A stretch of 64,000 nt of DNA. Origin: Rhodobacteraceae bacterium M382. GTDB taxonomy: Bacteria; Pseudomonadota; Alphaproteobacteria; Rhodobacterales; Rhodobacteraceae. This document shows positions 45,786-54,351 of this stretch, in pieces (positions within the stretch are counted from its first letter, which is position 1; each line of letters begins with the position of its first letter). The position numbers and the translations under genes were made by a program. Location: positions 2,300,501 through 2,364,500 of the forward strand of contig CP081098.1 of assembly GCA_025141015.1 (NCBI GenBank). The letters are read 5' to 3'. The notes beneath the pieces are model-generated. The model made no database searches, had not been told where the DNA came from, and worked only from the letters and a program-made list of their open reading frames with translations.

Positions 45786-47156
45786 ATGACTGAGTGGCAA
45801 AAATCGAACTGGCGCGCGAAACCGCGGGTTCAAATGCCAGATTATACCGACGCAGACGCCCTCGCGGCTGTAGAAGGTCAGCTGTCTCAGTATCCCCCGT
45901 TGGTCTTTGCCGGCGAAGCGCGGAGCCTGAAACAACAGTTGGGCGCAGCCGGGCGTGGCGAAGCGTTCTTGTTGCAGGGCGGAGACTGTGCAGAAAGCTT
46001 TGATCAGTTCAGCGCAGATGCAATCCGGGATACCTTCCAGGTGATGCTTCAGATGGCCATGGTGCTGACCTATGGTGCCAAGGTTCCGGTCGTCAAAGTC
46101 GGCCGGATGGCAGGCCAGTTTGCCAAACCGCGCAGTGCCCCGACCGAAGTGATTGATGGGGTGGAATTGCCCAGCTACCGGGGGGATATCATCAACGAAC
46201 TGGCCTTCACTCCCGAAGCGCGGATCCCGGATCCCAAAAAGATGCTGCACGCCTATACTCAGGCCGCCGCAACCCTGAACCTGTTGCGCGCCTTTTCCAC
46301 AGGCGGCTTCGCGGACATGAGCCGCGTGCATTCCTGGACATTGGGATTCACCAATGCACAGGACGAACAGAAATACTCGGAAGTGGCCGACCGCATTCAG
46401 GACACGATTGATTTCATGTCGGCGGCAGGTATCACTGCCGATACCACGCATGAATTCTCGACGGTGAAATTCTACACCAGCCACGAAAGCCTGTTGTTGG
46501 AGTACGAAGAGGCGTTGACCCGTCTTGATTCGACCTCCGGAAACTGGCTGGCCGGGTCCGGTCACATGATCTGGATCGGTGATCGCACGCGTCAGCCCGA
46601 TGGAGCCCATGTCGAATTCTGCAGCGGCGTTCTGAACCCGATTGGTTTGAAATGCGGCCCGACGACCACGGCTGATGACCTCAAGGTTCTGATGAACAAA
46701 CTGAACCCTGGGAACGAAGAAGGGCGTCTGACCCTGATCGCACGTTTTGGCGCGGGCAAGGTGGCAGAGCATCTGCCCCGTCTGATCCAGGCGGTGCGCG
46801 AAGAAGGCGCCAAGGTGACCTGGGTTTGTGATCCGATGCACGGCAACACCATCAAATCCTCCAGCGGGTATAAAACCCGACCCTTTGACAGTGTGCTGCG
46901 CGAAGTGCGCGACTTCTTTGCCGTGCACAAGGCCGAAGGCACCATTCCGGGGGGCGTGCATTTCGAGATGACCGGTCAGGACGTGACCGAATGCACCGGC
47001 GGCGTGCGTGCAGTTACCGACGAGGACCTGTCGGATCGCTACCATACTGCGTGCGACCCGCGTTTGAATGCATCGCAATCGCTGGAACTGGCCTTTTTGG
47101 TCGCCGAGGAATTGTCGGATCTGCGCGCAGCCCGCAAGGAACGTCAGGCCGGTTGA
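45786..47156 (+). CDS. aroG: 3-deoxy-7-phosphoheptulonate synthase, class II
   Basis: A 456-residue class II (plant/Mycobacterium-type) DAHP synthase that condenses phosphoenolpyruvate and erythrose 4-phosphate, the first step of the shikimate pathway. Signatures: [13 protein letters not shown] at the start, [15 protein letters not shown] with the metal-binding Cys, [27 protein letters not shown]-like [26 protein letters not shown], and [15 protein letters not shown]. The ATG at 45786 matches homologues. Followed by a terminator. Class II enzymes lack the E. coli type regulatory arm. Confidence 0.95.
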   Translation: MTEWQKSNWRAKPRVQMPDYTDADALAAVEGQLSQYPPLVFAGEARSLKQQLGAAGRGEAFLLQGGDCAESFDQFSADAIRDTFQVMLQMAMVLTYGAKVPVVKVGRMAGQFAKPRSAPTEVIDGVELPSYRGDIINELAFTPEARIPDPKKMLHAYTQAAATLNLLRAFSTGGFADMSRVHSWTLGFTNAQDEQKYSEVADRIQDTIDFMSAAGITADTTHEFSTVKFYTSHESLLLEYEEALTRLDSTSGNWLAGSGHMIWIGDRTRQPDGAHVEFCSGVLNPIGLKCGPTTTADDLKVLMNKLNPGNEEGRLTLIARFGAGKVAEHLPRLIQAVREEGAKVTWVCDPMHGNTIKSSSGYKTRPFDSVLREVRDFFAVHKAEGTIPGGVHFEMTGQDVTECTGGVRAVTDEDLSDRYHTACDPRLNASQSLELAFLVAEELSDLRAARKERQAG

Positions 47157-47178
47157 TCAAAACCGAATGTCCGCACAG

Positions 47179-47219
47179 TAAAAGAGCGCTCCGGGTAAAC
47201 CTGGGGCGCTTTTCCTTTT
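47179..47219 (+). terminator. Rho-independent terminator of aroG
   Basis: AGCGCTCC pairs with GGGGCGCT (one wobble) around a ten-base loop, followed by TTTCCTTTT, 28 bases after the stop. Confidence 0.8.
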
Positions 47220-47392
47220 GGGGGAGTGTCATTGGTGCGAGCGTATTCGCCTTTGGCGAACTTTGGAGCGTCGGGTGACACGCGCGCGTATCCCGGAGGT
47301 CATTCGGGGGCGGCCCTTCTGGACTGCGTGTCAGAACCCGGCAAACCGCCACGTCTGTCGGGCATGTCCTGTCAAAAACCGAACAAATGATA

Positions 47393-48088
47393 TCAGTCGC
47401 GGGAAACCACCAGACGCAAATGTGATCCACGGGGATCATATTCGGACTGATCTTCGGCAAATTCTGTCACCGATTGGTCAGACATCCGGGCGTCTTGCTG
47501 ACCTTCAGGGGTGTGCCCCAAACCGTGGACATGGCGGATTTCTGTATGATCGACATTGAACCTGCATTGTCCGGAACCGGGTTTGCCCTGGGTCACCAGA
47601 ACCCCCAACGCGCGGGTGACGTCCCCCAGATCGCTGCGCAGCGGCAGCATCAGCAGATGCCCCACGACAGGGCTGCGGCCTAACCGGGGTTCGCTGATCA
47701 GGTTCAATTGGACAACAGCAGGCGCATCGAACATTTTTTCGGTCGCGGCACTGACGGCCTTGCGCCCTTCGACTCCAAAGAAGCTGGTCAATGGCATCCC
47801 GCGGACTTCCATCCCGGCCAATTCGGTCAGATGATGTCCAGCAAGACGGAACCGGGCTATCCCGGGGGCGATCCGTTCCAGAATAAAGGCATATTCCAAA
47901 AGGTTTTCGATCCCACGCGGGTCAATTTGCGAGCGTCGCGGAATATTACCGTCACCCCGCAACGCGGTCCAATAGGCCTCGGCCTGACGCACCGGGGACA
48001 AGCTCTGGCTATTCCGGAACCGGTCCATGGCGACTACCTTCCCTTTTTCCGACACCAAGCCAGAGCGAAATCGCGAACCAAACAACAT
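47393..48088 (-). CDS. PAS domain protein (PAS_5/DUF1457-type)
   Basis: A 231-residue cytoplasmic protein with a single alphaproteobacterial PAS_5-like domain: RQAEAYWTALRGDGNIPRRS, IENLLEYAFILERIAPGIAR, FRLAGHHLTELAGMEVRGMP, and LLMLPLRSDLGDVTRALGV. No output domain is fused. The family is common in Rhodobacterales but its role is unknown. The N-terminal 20 residues are uncertain; MDRFRNSQSL (48028) is an alternative start. Two inverted CtrA-like sites lie 85-151 bases upstream. Confidence 0.78.
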   Translation of the reverse strand: MLFGSRFRSGLVSEKGKVVAMDRFRNSQSLSPVRQAEAYWTALRGDGNIPRRSQIDPRGIENLLEYAFILERIAPGIARFRLAGHHLTELAGMEVRGMPLTSFFGVEGRKAVSAATEKMFDAPAVVQLNLISEPRLGRSPVVGHLLMLPLRSDLGDVTRALGVLVTQGKPGSGQCRFNVDHTEIRHVHGLGHTPEGQQDARMSDQSVTEFAEDQSEYDPRGSHLRLVVSRD

Positions 48089-48172
48089 GACAGTCTTCCT
48101 TTACACGCCCCACCTTTTGTTGAAGTCCGCCCGATGTGCGTTGACCCGCCATTTAGGACTAGCTTCATAAAG

Positions 48173-48239
48173 GTTACCCAACTGTTAATGTGTCACGAGT
48201 TGTCTCAACTTTGTACCAATTCCTTAACAGTTGGTTAAC
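48173..48239. promoter_or_regulatory. Inverted pair of CtrA-like TTAA-N7-TTAA sites
   Basis: GTTACCCAACTGTTAA (48173-48188) and TTAACAGTTGGTTAAC (48224-48239) are reverse complements with one mismatch in 16. The second contains TTAA-CAGTTGG-TTAA, a perfect CtrA-type TTAA-N7-TTAA box; the first has TTAC in one half. They lie between the divergent PAS-protein and yicC genes. Confidence 0.55.
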
Positions 48240-48339
48240 ATGGGATCGGGTGGCAGTTCCTTGCCTAGGGGTTGCCCTGAGTGGCCCGATGGCATTAGGT
48301 GCGCGCAACCCCGTTAACATGCGACAGGAGACCTGAAAC

Positions 48340-49248
48340 ATGGCTGACCCGCAGCTTTTGAAGTCGATGACCGGTTTTGCATCGGGCAAGGGTGATCTCG
48401 CCCCGTTTGCCTGGAGCTGGGAGCTGCGCAGTGTCAACGCCAAGGGATTGGATGTTCGTCTGCGCGTCCCCGATTGGTTGGACGGATTGGAGACGGCTTT
48501 GCGTGCTGAGCTGTCAAAATCGGTAACCCGGGGCAATATCACGCTGTCCCTGCGGCTGGTACGGACCGACGATAATGGCGGTCAGTTGTCGGTGAACCGG
48601 GCGACATTGGACGGGGTGTTGGCAGCATTGGCAAGCGTCGAGGCGCGTGCGGCGCAAACCGGCGTGACATTGGCACCGTCCCGGGGAACGGATCTTTTGG
48701 CCTTGCGGGGGGTGATGGAAATCGCTGCTGCCGATTTGGATCACACACCGTTGGTTGCCCGTCTCAAGCAAGACTTTGGCGCGCTGGTTGCGGCGTTTGT
48801 ACAGATGCGCGCCGATGAGGGGGCCGCATTGGAACAGGTGATGCAAACTCAGCTGCGCACGATTGAAACCCTGACGGAACAGGCGGGGCTTTTGGCTGAA
48901 TCCCGTCGCGCGCAGGCCGCCGAAACACTGAAGTCAAACCTGTCGCGTGTTCTGGACAACACGGACGGGGCTGACCCGGACCGGGTCGCCCAAGAGTTGG
49001 CGCTGATCGCAGTCAAAGCCGATGTCACCGAAGAACTGGACCGGTTGAGCGCCCATGTCGCGGCGGCCCGGACCCTGTTGGAGACCGGTGGACCGGTGGG
49101 CCGCAAGCTTGACTTCTTGATGCAGGAGTTCAACCGCGAGGCCAATACCCTGTGTTCCAAATCACAAAACAGCGGACTGACGGCCGTGGGGCTGGAGCTT
49201 AAGGCAGTTATCGACCAGATGCGCGAACAGGTTCAGAACGTCGAATAA
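48340..49248 (+). CDS. yicC: YicC/YloC family endoribonuclease
   Basis: A 302-residue member of the YicC family; E. coli YicC is reported to act as an endoribonuclease on small RNA. N-terminal domain LLKSMTGFASGKGD and SWELRSVNAKGLDVRLRVPD; the C-terminal DUF1732 domain contains VTEELDRLSAHVAAARTLLE and GRKLDFLMQEFNREANTLCS, SKSQN. The last motif carries the presumed catalytic region. ATG after GACAGGAGACC. Followed after 27 bases by gmk, a conserved neighbour. Confidence 0.92.
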   Translation: MADPQLLKSMTGFASGKGDLAPFAWSWELRSVNAKGLDVRLRVPDWLDGLETALRAELSKSVTRGNITLSLRLVRTDDNGGQLSVNRATLDGVLAALASVEARAAQTGVTLAPSRGTDLLALRGVMEIAAADLDHTPLVARLKQDFGALVAAFVQMRADEGAALEQVMQTQLRTIETLTEQAGLLAESRRAQAAETLKSNLSRVLDNTDGADPDRVAQELALIAVKADVTEELDRLSAHVAAARTLLETGGPVGRKLDFLMQEFNREANTLCSKSQNSGLTAVGLELKAVIDQMREQVQNVE

Positions 49249-49275
49249 ACCCGCAGTATCATTAGGAGAAATACA

Positions 49276-49917
49276 ATGGCAGATCGACGCGGTCTTCTGA
49301 TCATTCTCAGCTCGCCTTCGGGTGCGGGCAAATCCACCCTGGCACGCCGGCTGATGGCCTGGGACACAGGGCTCAAGTTTTCGGTCTCCGCCACGACCCG
49401 GCAACCCAGGCCGGGCGAGGAGCACGGGCGAGAGTATTTTTTCCTGTCAGAAGATGAATTCAAACAGCAGGTCGCCGAAGGCAATATGCTGGAACATGCC
49501 CATGTGTTTGGCAATTTCTACGGCTCGCCTGCGGGACCGGTCAAAGATACCATTGAATCCGGTCAGGATGTGCTGTTCGACGTTGATTGGCAGGGGGAAA
49601 TTCAGATCCGCAATTCAGATCTGGGTAAACACGCTTTGTCGATTTTTATCCTGCCGCCGTCGATCACTGAATTGCGCCGCCGACTGGAAACCCGCGCACA
49701 GGACAGCGATGACGTGATTTCGAAACGGATGCTCAAAAGCTGGGATGAAATCAGCCATTGGGGCTATTACGATTATGTGCTGGTCAATGATGATCTGGAC
49801 GAAACCGAAGAACGCCTGAAAACCATTGTCCAGGCCGAACGCATGCGCCGGATTCAACAGCCCCGCCTGCAAGATCACGTTCGCACCCTTCAAACACAAT
49901 TCGAGGAACAGTCATGA
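49276..49917 (+). CDS. gmk: Guanylate kinase
   Basis: A 213-residue enzyme that phosphorylates GMP to GDP with ATP. P-loop [10 protein letters not shown] (12-21), GMP-binding residues in [14 protein letters not shown] and GREYFFLS, and the lid region around [18 protein letters not shown] after AGGAG. It forms a unit with yicC upstream and the gamma carbonic anhydrase gene downstream, which it overlaps by four bases. Confidence 0.96.
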   Translation: MADRRGLLIILSSPSGAGKSTLARRLMAWDTGLKFSVSATTRQPRPGEEHGREYFFLSEDEFKQQVAEGNMLEHAHVFGNFYGSPAGPVKDTIESGQDVLFDVDWQGEIQIRNSDLGKHALSIFILPPSITELRRRLETRAQDSDDVISKRMLKSWDEISHWGYYDYVLVNDDLDETEERLKTIVQAERMRRIQQPRLQDHVRTLQTQFEEQS

Positions 49918-50441
49918 CCATCTATGCCCTTGGAGCGCACAAACCACAGATCCATTCCGACACCTGGGTGGCACCGGACGTAAACCTGATCGGCAAAGTG
50001 GTTCTGGAGGAGGGGGCCAGTGTCTGGTTTGGCACCACGATCCGCGCGGATCATGAAGAGATCCGGGTCGGTGCCGGTTCCAACGTACAGGAAAACTGTG
50101 TCATGCATATCGACGCGGGTTTCCCGCTGACAATCGGCAAAAATTGCACCATCGGCCACAAGGTGATGCTGCACGGTTGTACCATCGGGGACAATACGTT
50201 GATCGGTATGGGGGCGACCATTTTGAACGGGGCCAAGATCGGCAAGAATTGCCTGATCGGCGCCGGGGCGCTGGTGACCGAAAACAAGGAAATCCCGGAT
50301 AATTCCCTGGTTATGGGGGCACCGGGCAAGGTGGTGCGTGAAATCACCGATGAACATGCCCGTCGTCTGACCATGAGCGCGTTGCATTATCAGGAAAACA
50401 TGCGCCGGTTCCGGGATGAAATGACGCCGGTCCAGGACTAA
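49914..50441 (+). CDS. Gamma carbonic anhydrase family protein
   Basis: A 175-residue left-handed beta-helix (hexapeptide repeat) protein that should form trimers with metal between subunits. The zinc-ligand histidines are visible in [11 protein letters not shown], and in [11 protein letters not shown] (HxxxxH). Repeats such as [25 protein letters not shown]. Activity of bacterial members varies; some are inactive as carbonic anhydrase. It begins inside the gmk stop (ATGA). Confidence 0.9.
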   Translation: MTIYALGAHKPQIHSDTWVAPDVNLIGKVVLEEGASVWFGTTIRADHEEIRVGAGSNVQENCVMHIDAGFPLTIGKNCTIGHKVMLHGCTIGDNTLIGMGATILNGAKIGKNCLIGAGALVTENKEIPDNSLVMGAPGKVVREITDEHARRLTMSALHYQENMRRFRDEMTPVQD

Positions 50442-50552
50442 GTGTGACGGGGTTTCCGTTTGGGATACCCTGGGCGCAATAACTGCCATATATCGGTTAC
50501 AAACTTCTGACACGAGAGGGGGTACATGCCTGTTCACCGAAAGGGAGACCCG

Positions 50553-51599
50553 ATGTCGGAACTGTTTTTTGCGCAATTGGTGGACGCGATTCCACTGCCG
50601 GCAGTGCTGGTCGGGCAAGAAGAACGGTTCCTGGGGGCAAATGCCGAAGCTCGGACCGTATTCGGAGCGTCGTTGGTCGGGCGTCATTTTGCCACTTTGC
50701 TGCGCCAACCTCCGGTGATCGAAGCAATCGAGACCTGTCTGGCCGATCGGACGCCACAAACCACCCGGCATCTGGGCAATGATGGGGCGCAGGACACCAC
50801 CTTTGATGTGACCTGTCGCCATATTTCTGGCCCGCAGATCCCACAGGGCGGAGTGGTTTTGATCACCTTTCGCGATGTCTCGGAACTGGAACAGGCCAGC
50901 CAGATGCGCCGAGATTTTGTCGCCAATGTCAGCCATGAATTGCGCACGCCACTGACCGCGTTGATGGGGTTTATCGAAACCCTGCGCGGACCAGCCCGCA
51001 ATGACGCGGGTGCACGGGACCGGTTTCTTGAGATCATGGACGGCGAAGCCCAACGGATGAATCGCCTGGTGGGGGATCTGTTGTCGCTCAACCGGGTTGA
51101 AAGCGAAGAACGGGTGCGTCCGCGTGAAACCGTTGACCTGTGCCAGCAGCTGGAGTCGATCCTCACGGCGTTGCAGCCAGTAGCGGACAAAGTGGCAACC
51201 ACATTGGTTCTGGCCCCCCATGACCAGACTGTCGAAGTTCTGGGCGATACGGATCAGTTGCGCCAGGTTTTCACCAACTTGATTGAAAACGCGATCAAAT
51301 ACGGCAAACCCAAAGGAACTGTGACCATTCGGCTGACATTGGTCGACCGGGATGTTTCGGTGCGCGCCGCCGCAGTTTACGTTCAGATCATGGATGACGG
51401 CCCCGGCATAGACCCGGTGCATTTGCCACGCCTGACCCAGCGGTTTTACCGCGCCGACAATCACCGATCACGCGAGATGGGGGGCACCGGGTTGGGGTTG
51501 GCCATTGTCAAACACATCATCAATCGGCATCGCGGCAGATTGAGAGTGGACAGTGAATTGGGCAAGGGCAGCTGCTTTACGGTCGTTCTGCCGCGTTGA
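50553..51599 (+). CDS. phoR: Phosphate regulon sensor histidine kinase PhoR-like
   Basis: A 348-residue kinase with an N-terminal PAS domain (residues 5-110, FFAQLVDAIPLPAVLVGQEE), HisKA with H128 (VSHELRTPLTALMGFIETLR), and an ATPase domain ([30 protein letters not shown]). It lacks the membrane helices of E. coli PhoR, so it is probably cytoplasmic or held to the membrane by the Pst/PhoU complex. Start ATG 50553 has AAGGGAG upstream; an alternative ATG lies at 50526. It sits directly before pstSCAB-phoU-phoB, and PhoB is the expected partner. Confidence 0.9.
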   Translation: MSELFFAQLVDAIPLPAVLVGQEERFLGANAEARTVFGASLVGRHFATLLRQPPVIEAIETCLADRTPQTTRHLGNDGAQDTTFDVTCRHISGPQIPQGGVVLITFRDVSELEQASQMRRDFVANVSHELRTPLTALMGFIETLRGPARNDAGARDRFLEIMDGEAQRMNRLVGDLLSLNRVESEERVRPRETVDLCQQLESILTALQPVADKVATTLVLAPHDQTVEVLGDTDQLRQVFTNLIENAIKYGKPKGTVTIRLTLVDRDVSVRAAAVYVQIMDDGPGIDPVHLPRLTQRFYRADNHRSREMGGTGLGLAIVKHIINRHRGRLRVDSELGKGSCFTVVLPR

Positions 51600-51755
51600 T
51601 CCGCGACATCTGCAAATATCTGTCACAATCCGCTGTCACATTAGGTCGATTTCCGCGTCCCTGGCGCGTTGTTCCGGTAATGACTCGTTAATGAATTTGT
51701 CGACGGGATGACAAAATCACCCGGAAAAAGCGTCCCCGAACGAAAAATCCGATCT

Positions 51756-51784
51756 TTGTCATACAGCTGTTACATCGCTGTCAC
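51756..51784 (+). promoter_or_regulatory. Pho box with three tandem half-sites
   Basis: TTGTCAT-ACAG-CTGTTAC-ATCG-CTGTCAC: three seven-base units with four-base spacers, the exact 11-base period of PhoB sites (consensus CTGTCAT-N4-CTGTCAT). It ends 83 bases before the pstS start codon, so PhoB should activate pstSCAB-phoU-phoB from here under phosphate limitation. Confidence 0.8.
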
Positions 51785-51867
51785 AAAAGCGCAATCAGAC
51801 GCCCCTAGAGCTGACGCCAGGATCATCAAGGGGATGATCATTGCGACACGCACCCGAGGAGACCAAG

Positions 51868-52869
51868 ATGTCTTTTGTGAAACTGACTGCATCCGCGCTG
51901 GCCATTGCGGCCATTTCAGCCACCGCCGCCGCCGCCCGCGACCAGATCCGGATCGTTGGTTCGTCCACCGTATTTCCGTTCTCGACAGCTGTAGCGGAAC
52001 AATTCGGCCGCACCACCGATTTCAAAACTCCGGTTGTTGAATCAACTGGATCTGGCGGTGGCATGAAGCTGTTCTGCGCCGGCGTCGGCACCGAGCACCC
52101 GGACCTGACCAATGCCTCGCGCCGCATGAAGTCCAAGGAATTCAAGCTGTGCGCCGAAAATGGTGTGACTGAAATCACCGAAGTCAAAATCGGCTATGAT
52201 GGCATCGTTGTTGCCAACGCCAAATCCGGCCAAGATTTTTCTGTGACCCGCGCTCAGCTGTGGACCGCCCTGGCCGCAGCCGGCCCGCTGCCCACCACCT
52301 GGGACGAAGTTGACCCTTCGCTGCCCGCGATCGACATCGAAGTTCTGGGCCCCCCGCCGTCGTCGGGTACCCGTGACGCATTCGAAGAGCTGGTGATGCA
52401 GAAAGCCTGTAAATCGCTGGAAAAAGGCGACAAAAAATACTGCAAGGGTGACGGCAGCCACATTCGCGAAGACGGTGTCTACGTCGAAGCAGGCGAAAAC
52501 GACAACCTGATCGTGTCCAAGCTGGAAGCCAACCCCAATGCACTGGGCGTCTTTGGGTTCTCCTTCCTGGACCAGAACGCCGATGCGATCAAAGGGTCGT
52601 ATGTGGATGGTGTCGAGCCGACATTTGAGAACATCGCTTCGGGTGATTACCCAGTGTCGCGTTCGATGTACTTCTACATCAAGCAAGCCCATGTGGGCGT
52701 CGTTCCGGGCATCCAGGAATTCGCTGTTGAATTCATGTCGGATGGTGCCACCGGCGAAGAAGGGTACACCGTTGACAAAGGCCTGATCCCGCTGCCGACC
52801 GACGCGCATAAAGCCGTCCAGGCCGCAGTCGAAGGTCTGACCAAAATGACCGGTAACGAGTGGAACTGA
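51868..52869 (+). CDS. pstS: Phosphate ABC transporter substrate-binding protein PstS
   Basis: A 333-residue periplasmic protein. Signal peptide MSFVKLTASALAIAAISATA is followed by DQIRIVGSSTVFPFSTAVAE (phosphate-contacting SST), then ESTGSGGGMKLFC and GPPPSSGTRDAFEELV, all phosphate-binding loops of the family. The ATG at 51868 has CGAGGAGACC upstream; an upstream TTG is not needed. A hairpin after the gene should favour excess PstS over the membrane parts. Confidence 0.95.
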   Translation: MSFVKLTASALAIAAISATAAAARDQIRIVGSSTVFPFSTAVAEQFGRTTDFKTPVVESTGSGGGMKLFCAGVGTEHPDLTNASRRMKSKEFKLCAENGVTEITEVKIGYDGIVVANAKSGQDFSVTRAQLWTALAAAGPLPTTWDEVDPSLPAIDIEVLGPPPSSGTRDAFEELVMQKACKSLEKGDKKYCKGDGSHIREDGVYVEAGENDNLIVSKLEANPNALGVFGFSFLDQNADAIKGSYVDGVEPTFENIASGDYPVSRSMYFYIKQAHVGVVPGIQEFAVEFMSDGATGEEGYTVDKGLIPLPTDAHKAVQAAVEGLTKMTGNEWN

Positions 52870-52885
52870 TCCGCTCGTAATCGGG

Positions 52886-52918
52886 CAGGGGGCCACGTCG
52901 CCCCCTGTCGCTTCTTTT
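52886..52918 (+). terminator. Intercistronic hairpin between pstS and pstC
   Basis: CAGGGGGC-CACGTC-GCCCCCTG is a perfect eight-base-pair stem followed by TCGCTTCTTTT, 17 bases after the pstS stop and 43 before pstC. It should act as a partial terminator or mRNA stabiliser. Confidence 0.75.
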
Positions 52919-52960
52919 CAGAAACCCCCGGCTTTTGCCACATTTCCCCTGGATCACGCT

Positions 52961-54337
52961 ATGACCTCGATACTGGCTGCCCTGGTGATTATTGCCGCGC
53001 TGGCAACATTTCTTCTGGGGCGGGTAAAGGCCGTGACGGTTTCGTCAGGCGATCAATCTGCACTGCATTCGCGCCCGTCCTATCACGGGTTCTTTGGCTT
53101 TCTGGTGGTCCTGCTGGGCGGGCTGGGGATGCTGGTGGTGGTGACCGTCGTTTCGGCCTATCACACCAATACATCCTTGATGTCCCAAATCGGGGACATG
53201 GCACCGGACATGGTCTATATCGAACGCCAGCTGGTGCTGTCGGATGCCAAGGCGTTGGCCACCGGGCAGGTGGCGTCCAAATCGGACACGATGCGCCAGG
53301 AAATCGCGGCTGAATTTGCATCGCTGGCTACGATCTGGACCTGGATTCGGGGCATTGCCGTCCTGGGCGTCATCGCCCTGGGCGTGATCTATTCCCAGCG
53401 GCAGATTTCCCTGTCCTCCCGCGCCCGCAACCATTCAGAGCTGATCATTCAGGCAATTCTGGCGGTGATGGCCGTGATCGCGGTTCTGACCACTGTCGGC
53501 ATTGTTCTGTCGCTGATCTTTGAAACCCTGAACTTCTTTGCCAAGATCGACTGGCGCATCGACAAATTTCTGTTTGGCACAACCTGGAGCCCTCTGTCTG
53601 GTGTGCACACCGGTGAAATGGACGCAGACAAGGTCGGAGCCATTCCGCTCTTTGCCGGGACGCTGCTGATCACGTTGATCGCGATGCTGGTGGCGGTTCC
53701 GATCGGATTGTTTGCCGCCATCTACCTGTCCGATTTTGCCACCCCCCGCGTACGCGCCTGGGCCAAACCGATGCTGGAGATCCTCGCTGGGATCCCGACT
53801 GTGGTCTATGGCTTTTTCGCAGCCATCACCGTGGCTCCGTTCTTTCGCAACTCTGGCGAGGCGATTGGTCTGTCGATTGCGTCGGAATCGGCGCTGGTGG
53901 CGGGGATCGTCATGGGGATCATGATCATCCCATTCATCTCCTCCCTGTCGGATGACGTGATCAATTCGGTTCCCCAAACGCTGCGCGATGGGTCCTATGG
54001 TTTGGGTGCAACCAAGGCGGAAACCATCACCCAGGTCGTCCTGCCCGCGGCGCTTCCCGGTATCGTGTCGGCCTGTCTGTTGGGGTTCTCGCGTGCTGTG
54101 GGCGAAACCATGATTGTGGTGATGGCCGCAGGTCAGGGTGCCAATCTGACTGCCAACCCATTCGAGGCCGTGACCACGGTGACCGTGCAGATCGTCATGC
54201 TGATCACCGGTGACACCGAAGCAGAAACTGCTGCCGGGCCGGCCTTTACCCTGGGGTTCACTCTGTTCTGCGTGACCCTGTTGATGAATGTCGCTGCGCA
54301 ACGGATCGTTGCCCGTTACCGCGAATTGTATGATTGA
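52961..54337 (+). CDS. pstC: Phosphate ABC transporter permease PstC (extended N terminus)
   Basis: A 458-residue permease, about 140 residues longer than E. coli PstC. Extra N-terminal region with helices at about 1-16 and 40-65 and a soluble loop to 125. The classical domain follows: ILAVMAVIAVLTTVGIVLSL, GTTWSPLSG, then PIGLFAAIYLSDFATPRVRA, LEILAGIPTVVYGFFA, and GLGATKAETITQVVLPAALP with EAA-type coupling. The long form is usual in alphaproteobacteria. Operon: pstS-pstC-pstA-pstB-phoU-phoB. Confidence 0.92.
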   Translation: MTSILAALVIIAALATFLLGRVKAVTVSSGDQSALHSRPSYHGFFGFLVVLLGGLGMLVVVTVVSAYHTNTSLMSQIGDMAPDMVYIERQLVLSDAKALATGQVASKSDTMRQEIAAEFASLATIWTWIRGIAVLGVIALGVIYSQRQISLSSRARNHSELIIQAILAVMAVIAVLTTVGIVLSLIFETLNFFAKIDWRIDKFLFGTTWSPLSGVHTGEMDADKVGAIPLFAGTLLITLIAMLVAVPIGLFAAIYLSDFATPRVRAWAKPMLEILAGIPTVVYGFFAAITVAPFFRNSGEAIGLSIASESALVAGIVMGIMIIPFISSLSDDVINSVPQTLRDGSYGLGATKAETITQVVLPAALPGIVSACLLGFSRAVGETMIVVMAAGQGANLTANPFEAVTTVTVQIVMLITGDTEAETAAGPAFTLGFTLFCVTLLMNVAAQRIVARYRELYD

Positions 54338-54351
54338 TCGGACCTGAAACG

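Noticed and set aside
45768-47078. 436-residue open frame antisense to aroG
   Set aside because: Mirror of class II DAHP synthase codons; no family match visible.
47218-47559. 113-residue frame downstream of aroG
   Set aside because: Starts in the aroG terminator, overlaps the PAS gene on the other strand, and has no coding character.
49890-51464. 524-residue open frame antisense to the carbonic anhydrase and phoR genes
   Set aside because: Spans two genuine genes on the other strand, with no recognisable domain; a GC3 artefact.
51620-51639. Possible second Pho box, CTGTCAC twice
   Set aside because: The units are 13 bases apart instead of 11, so PhoB spacing is broken; at most a relic of the box at 51756.
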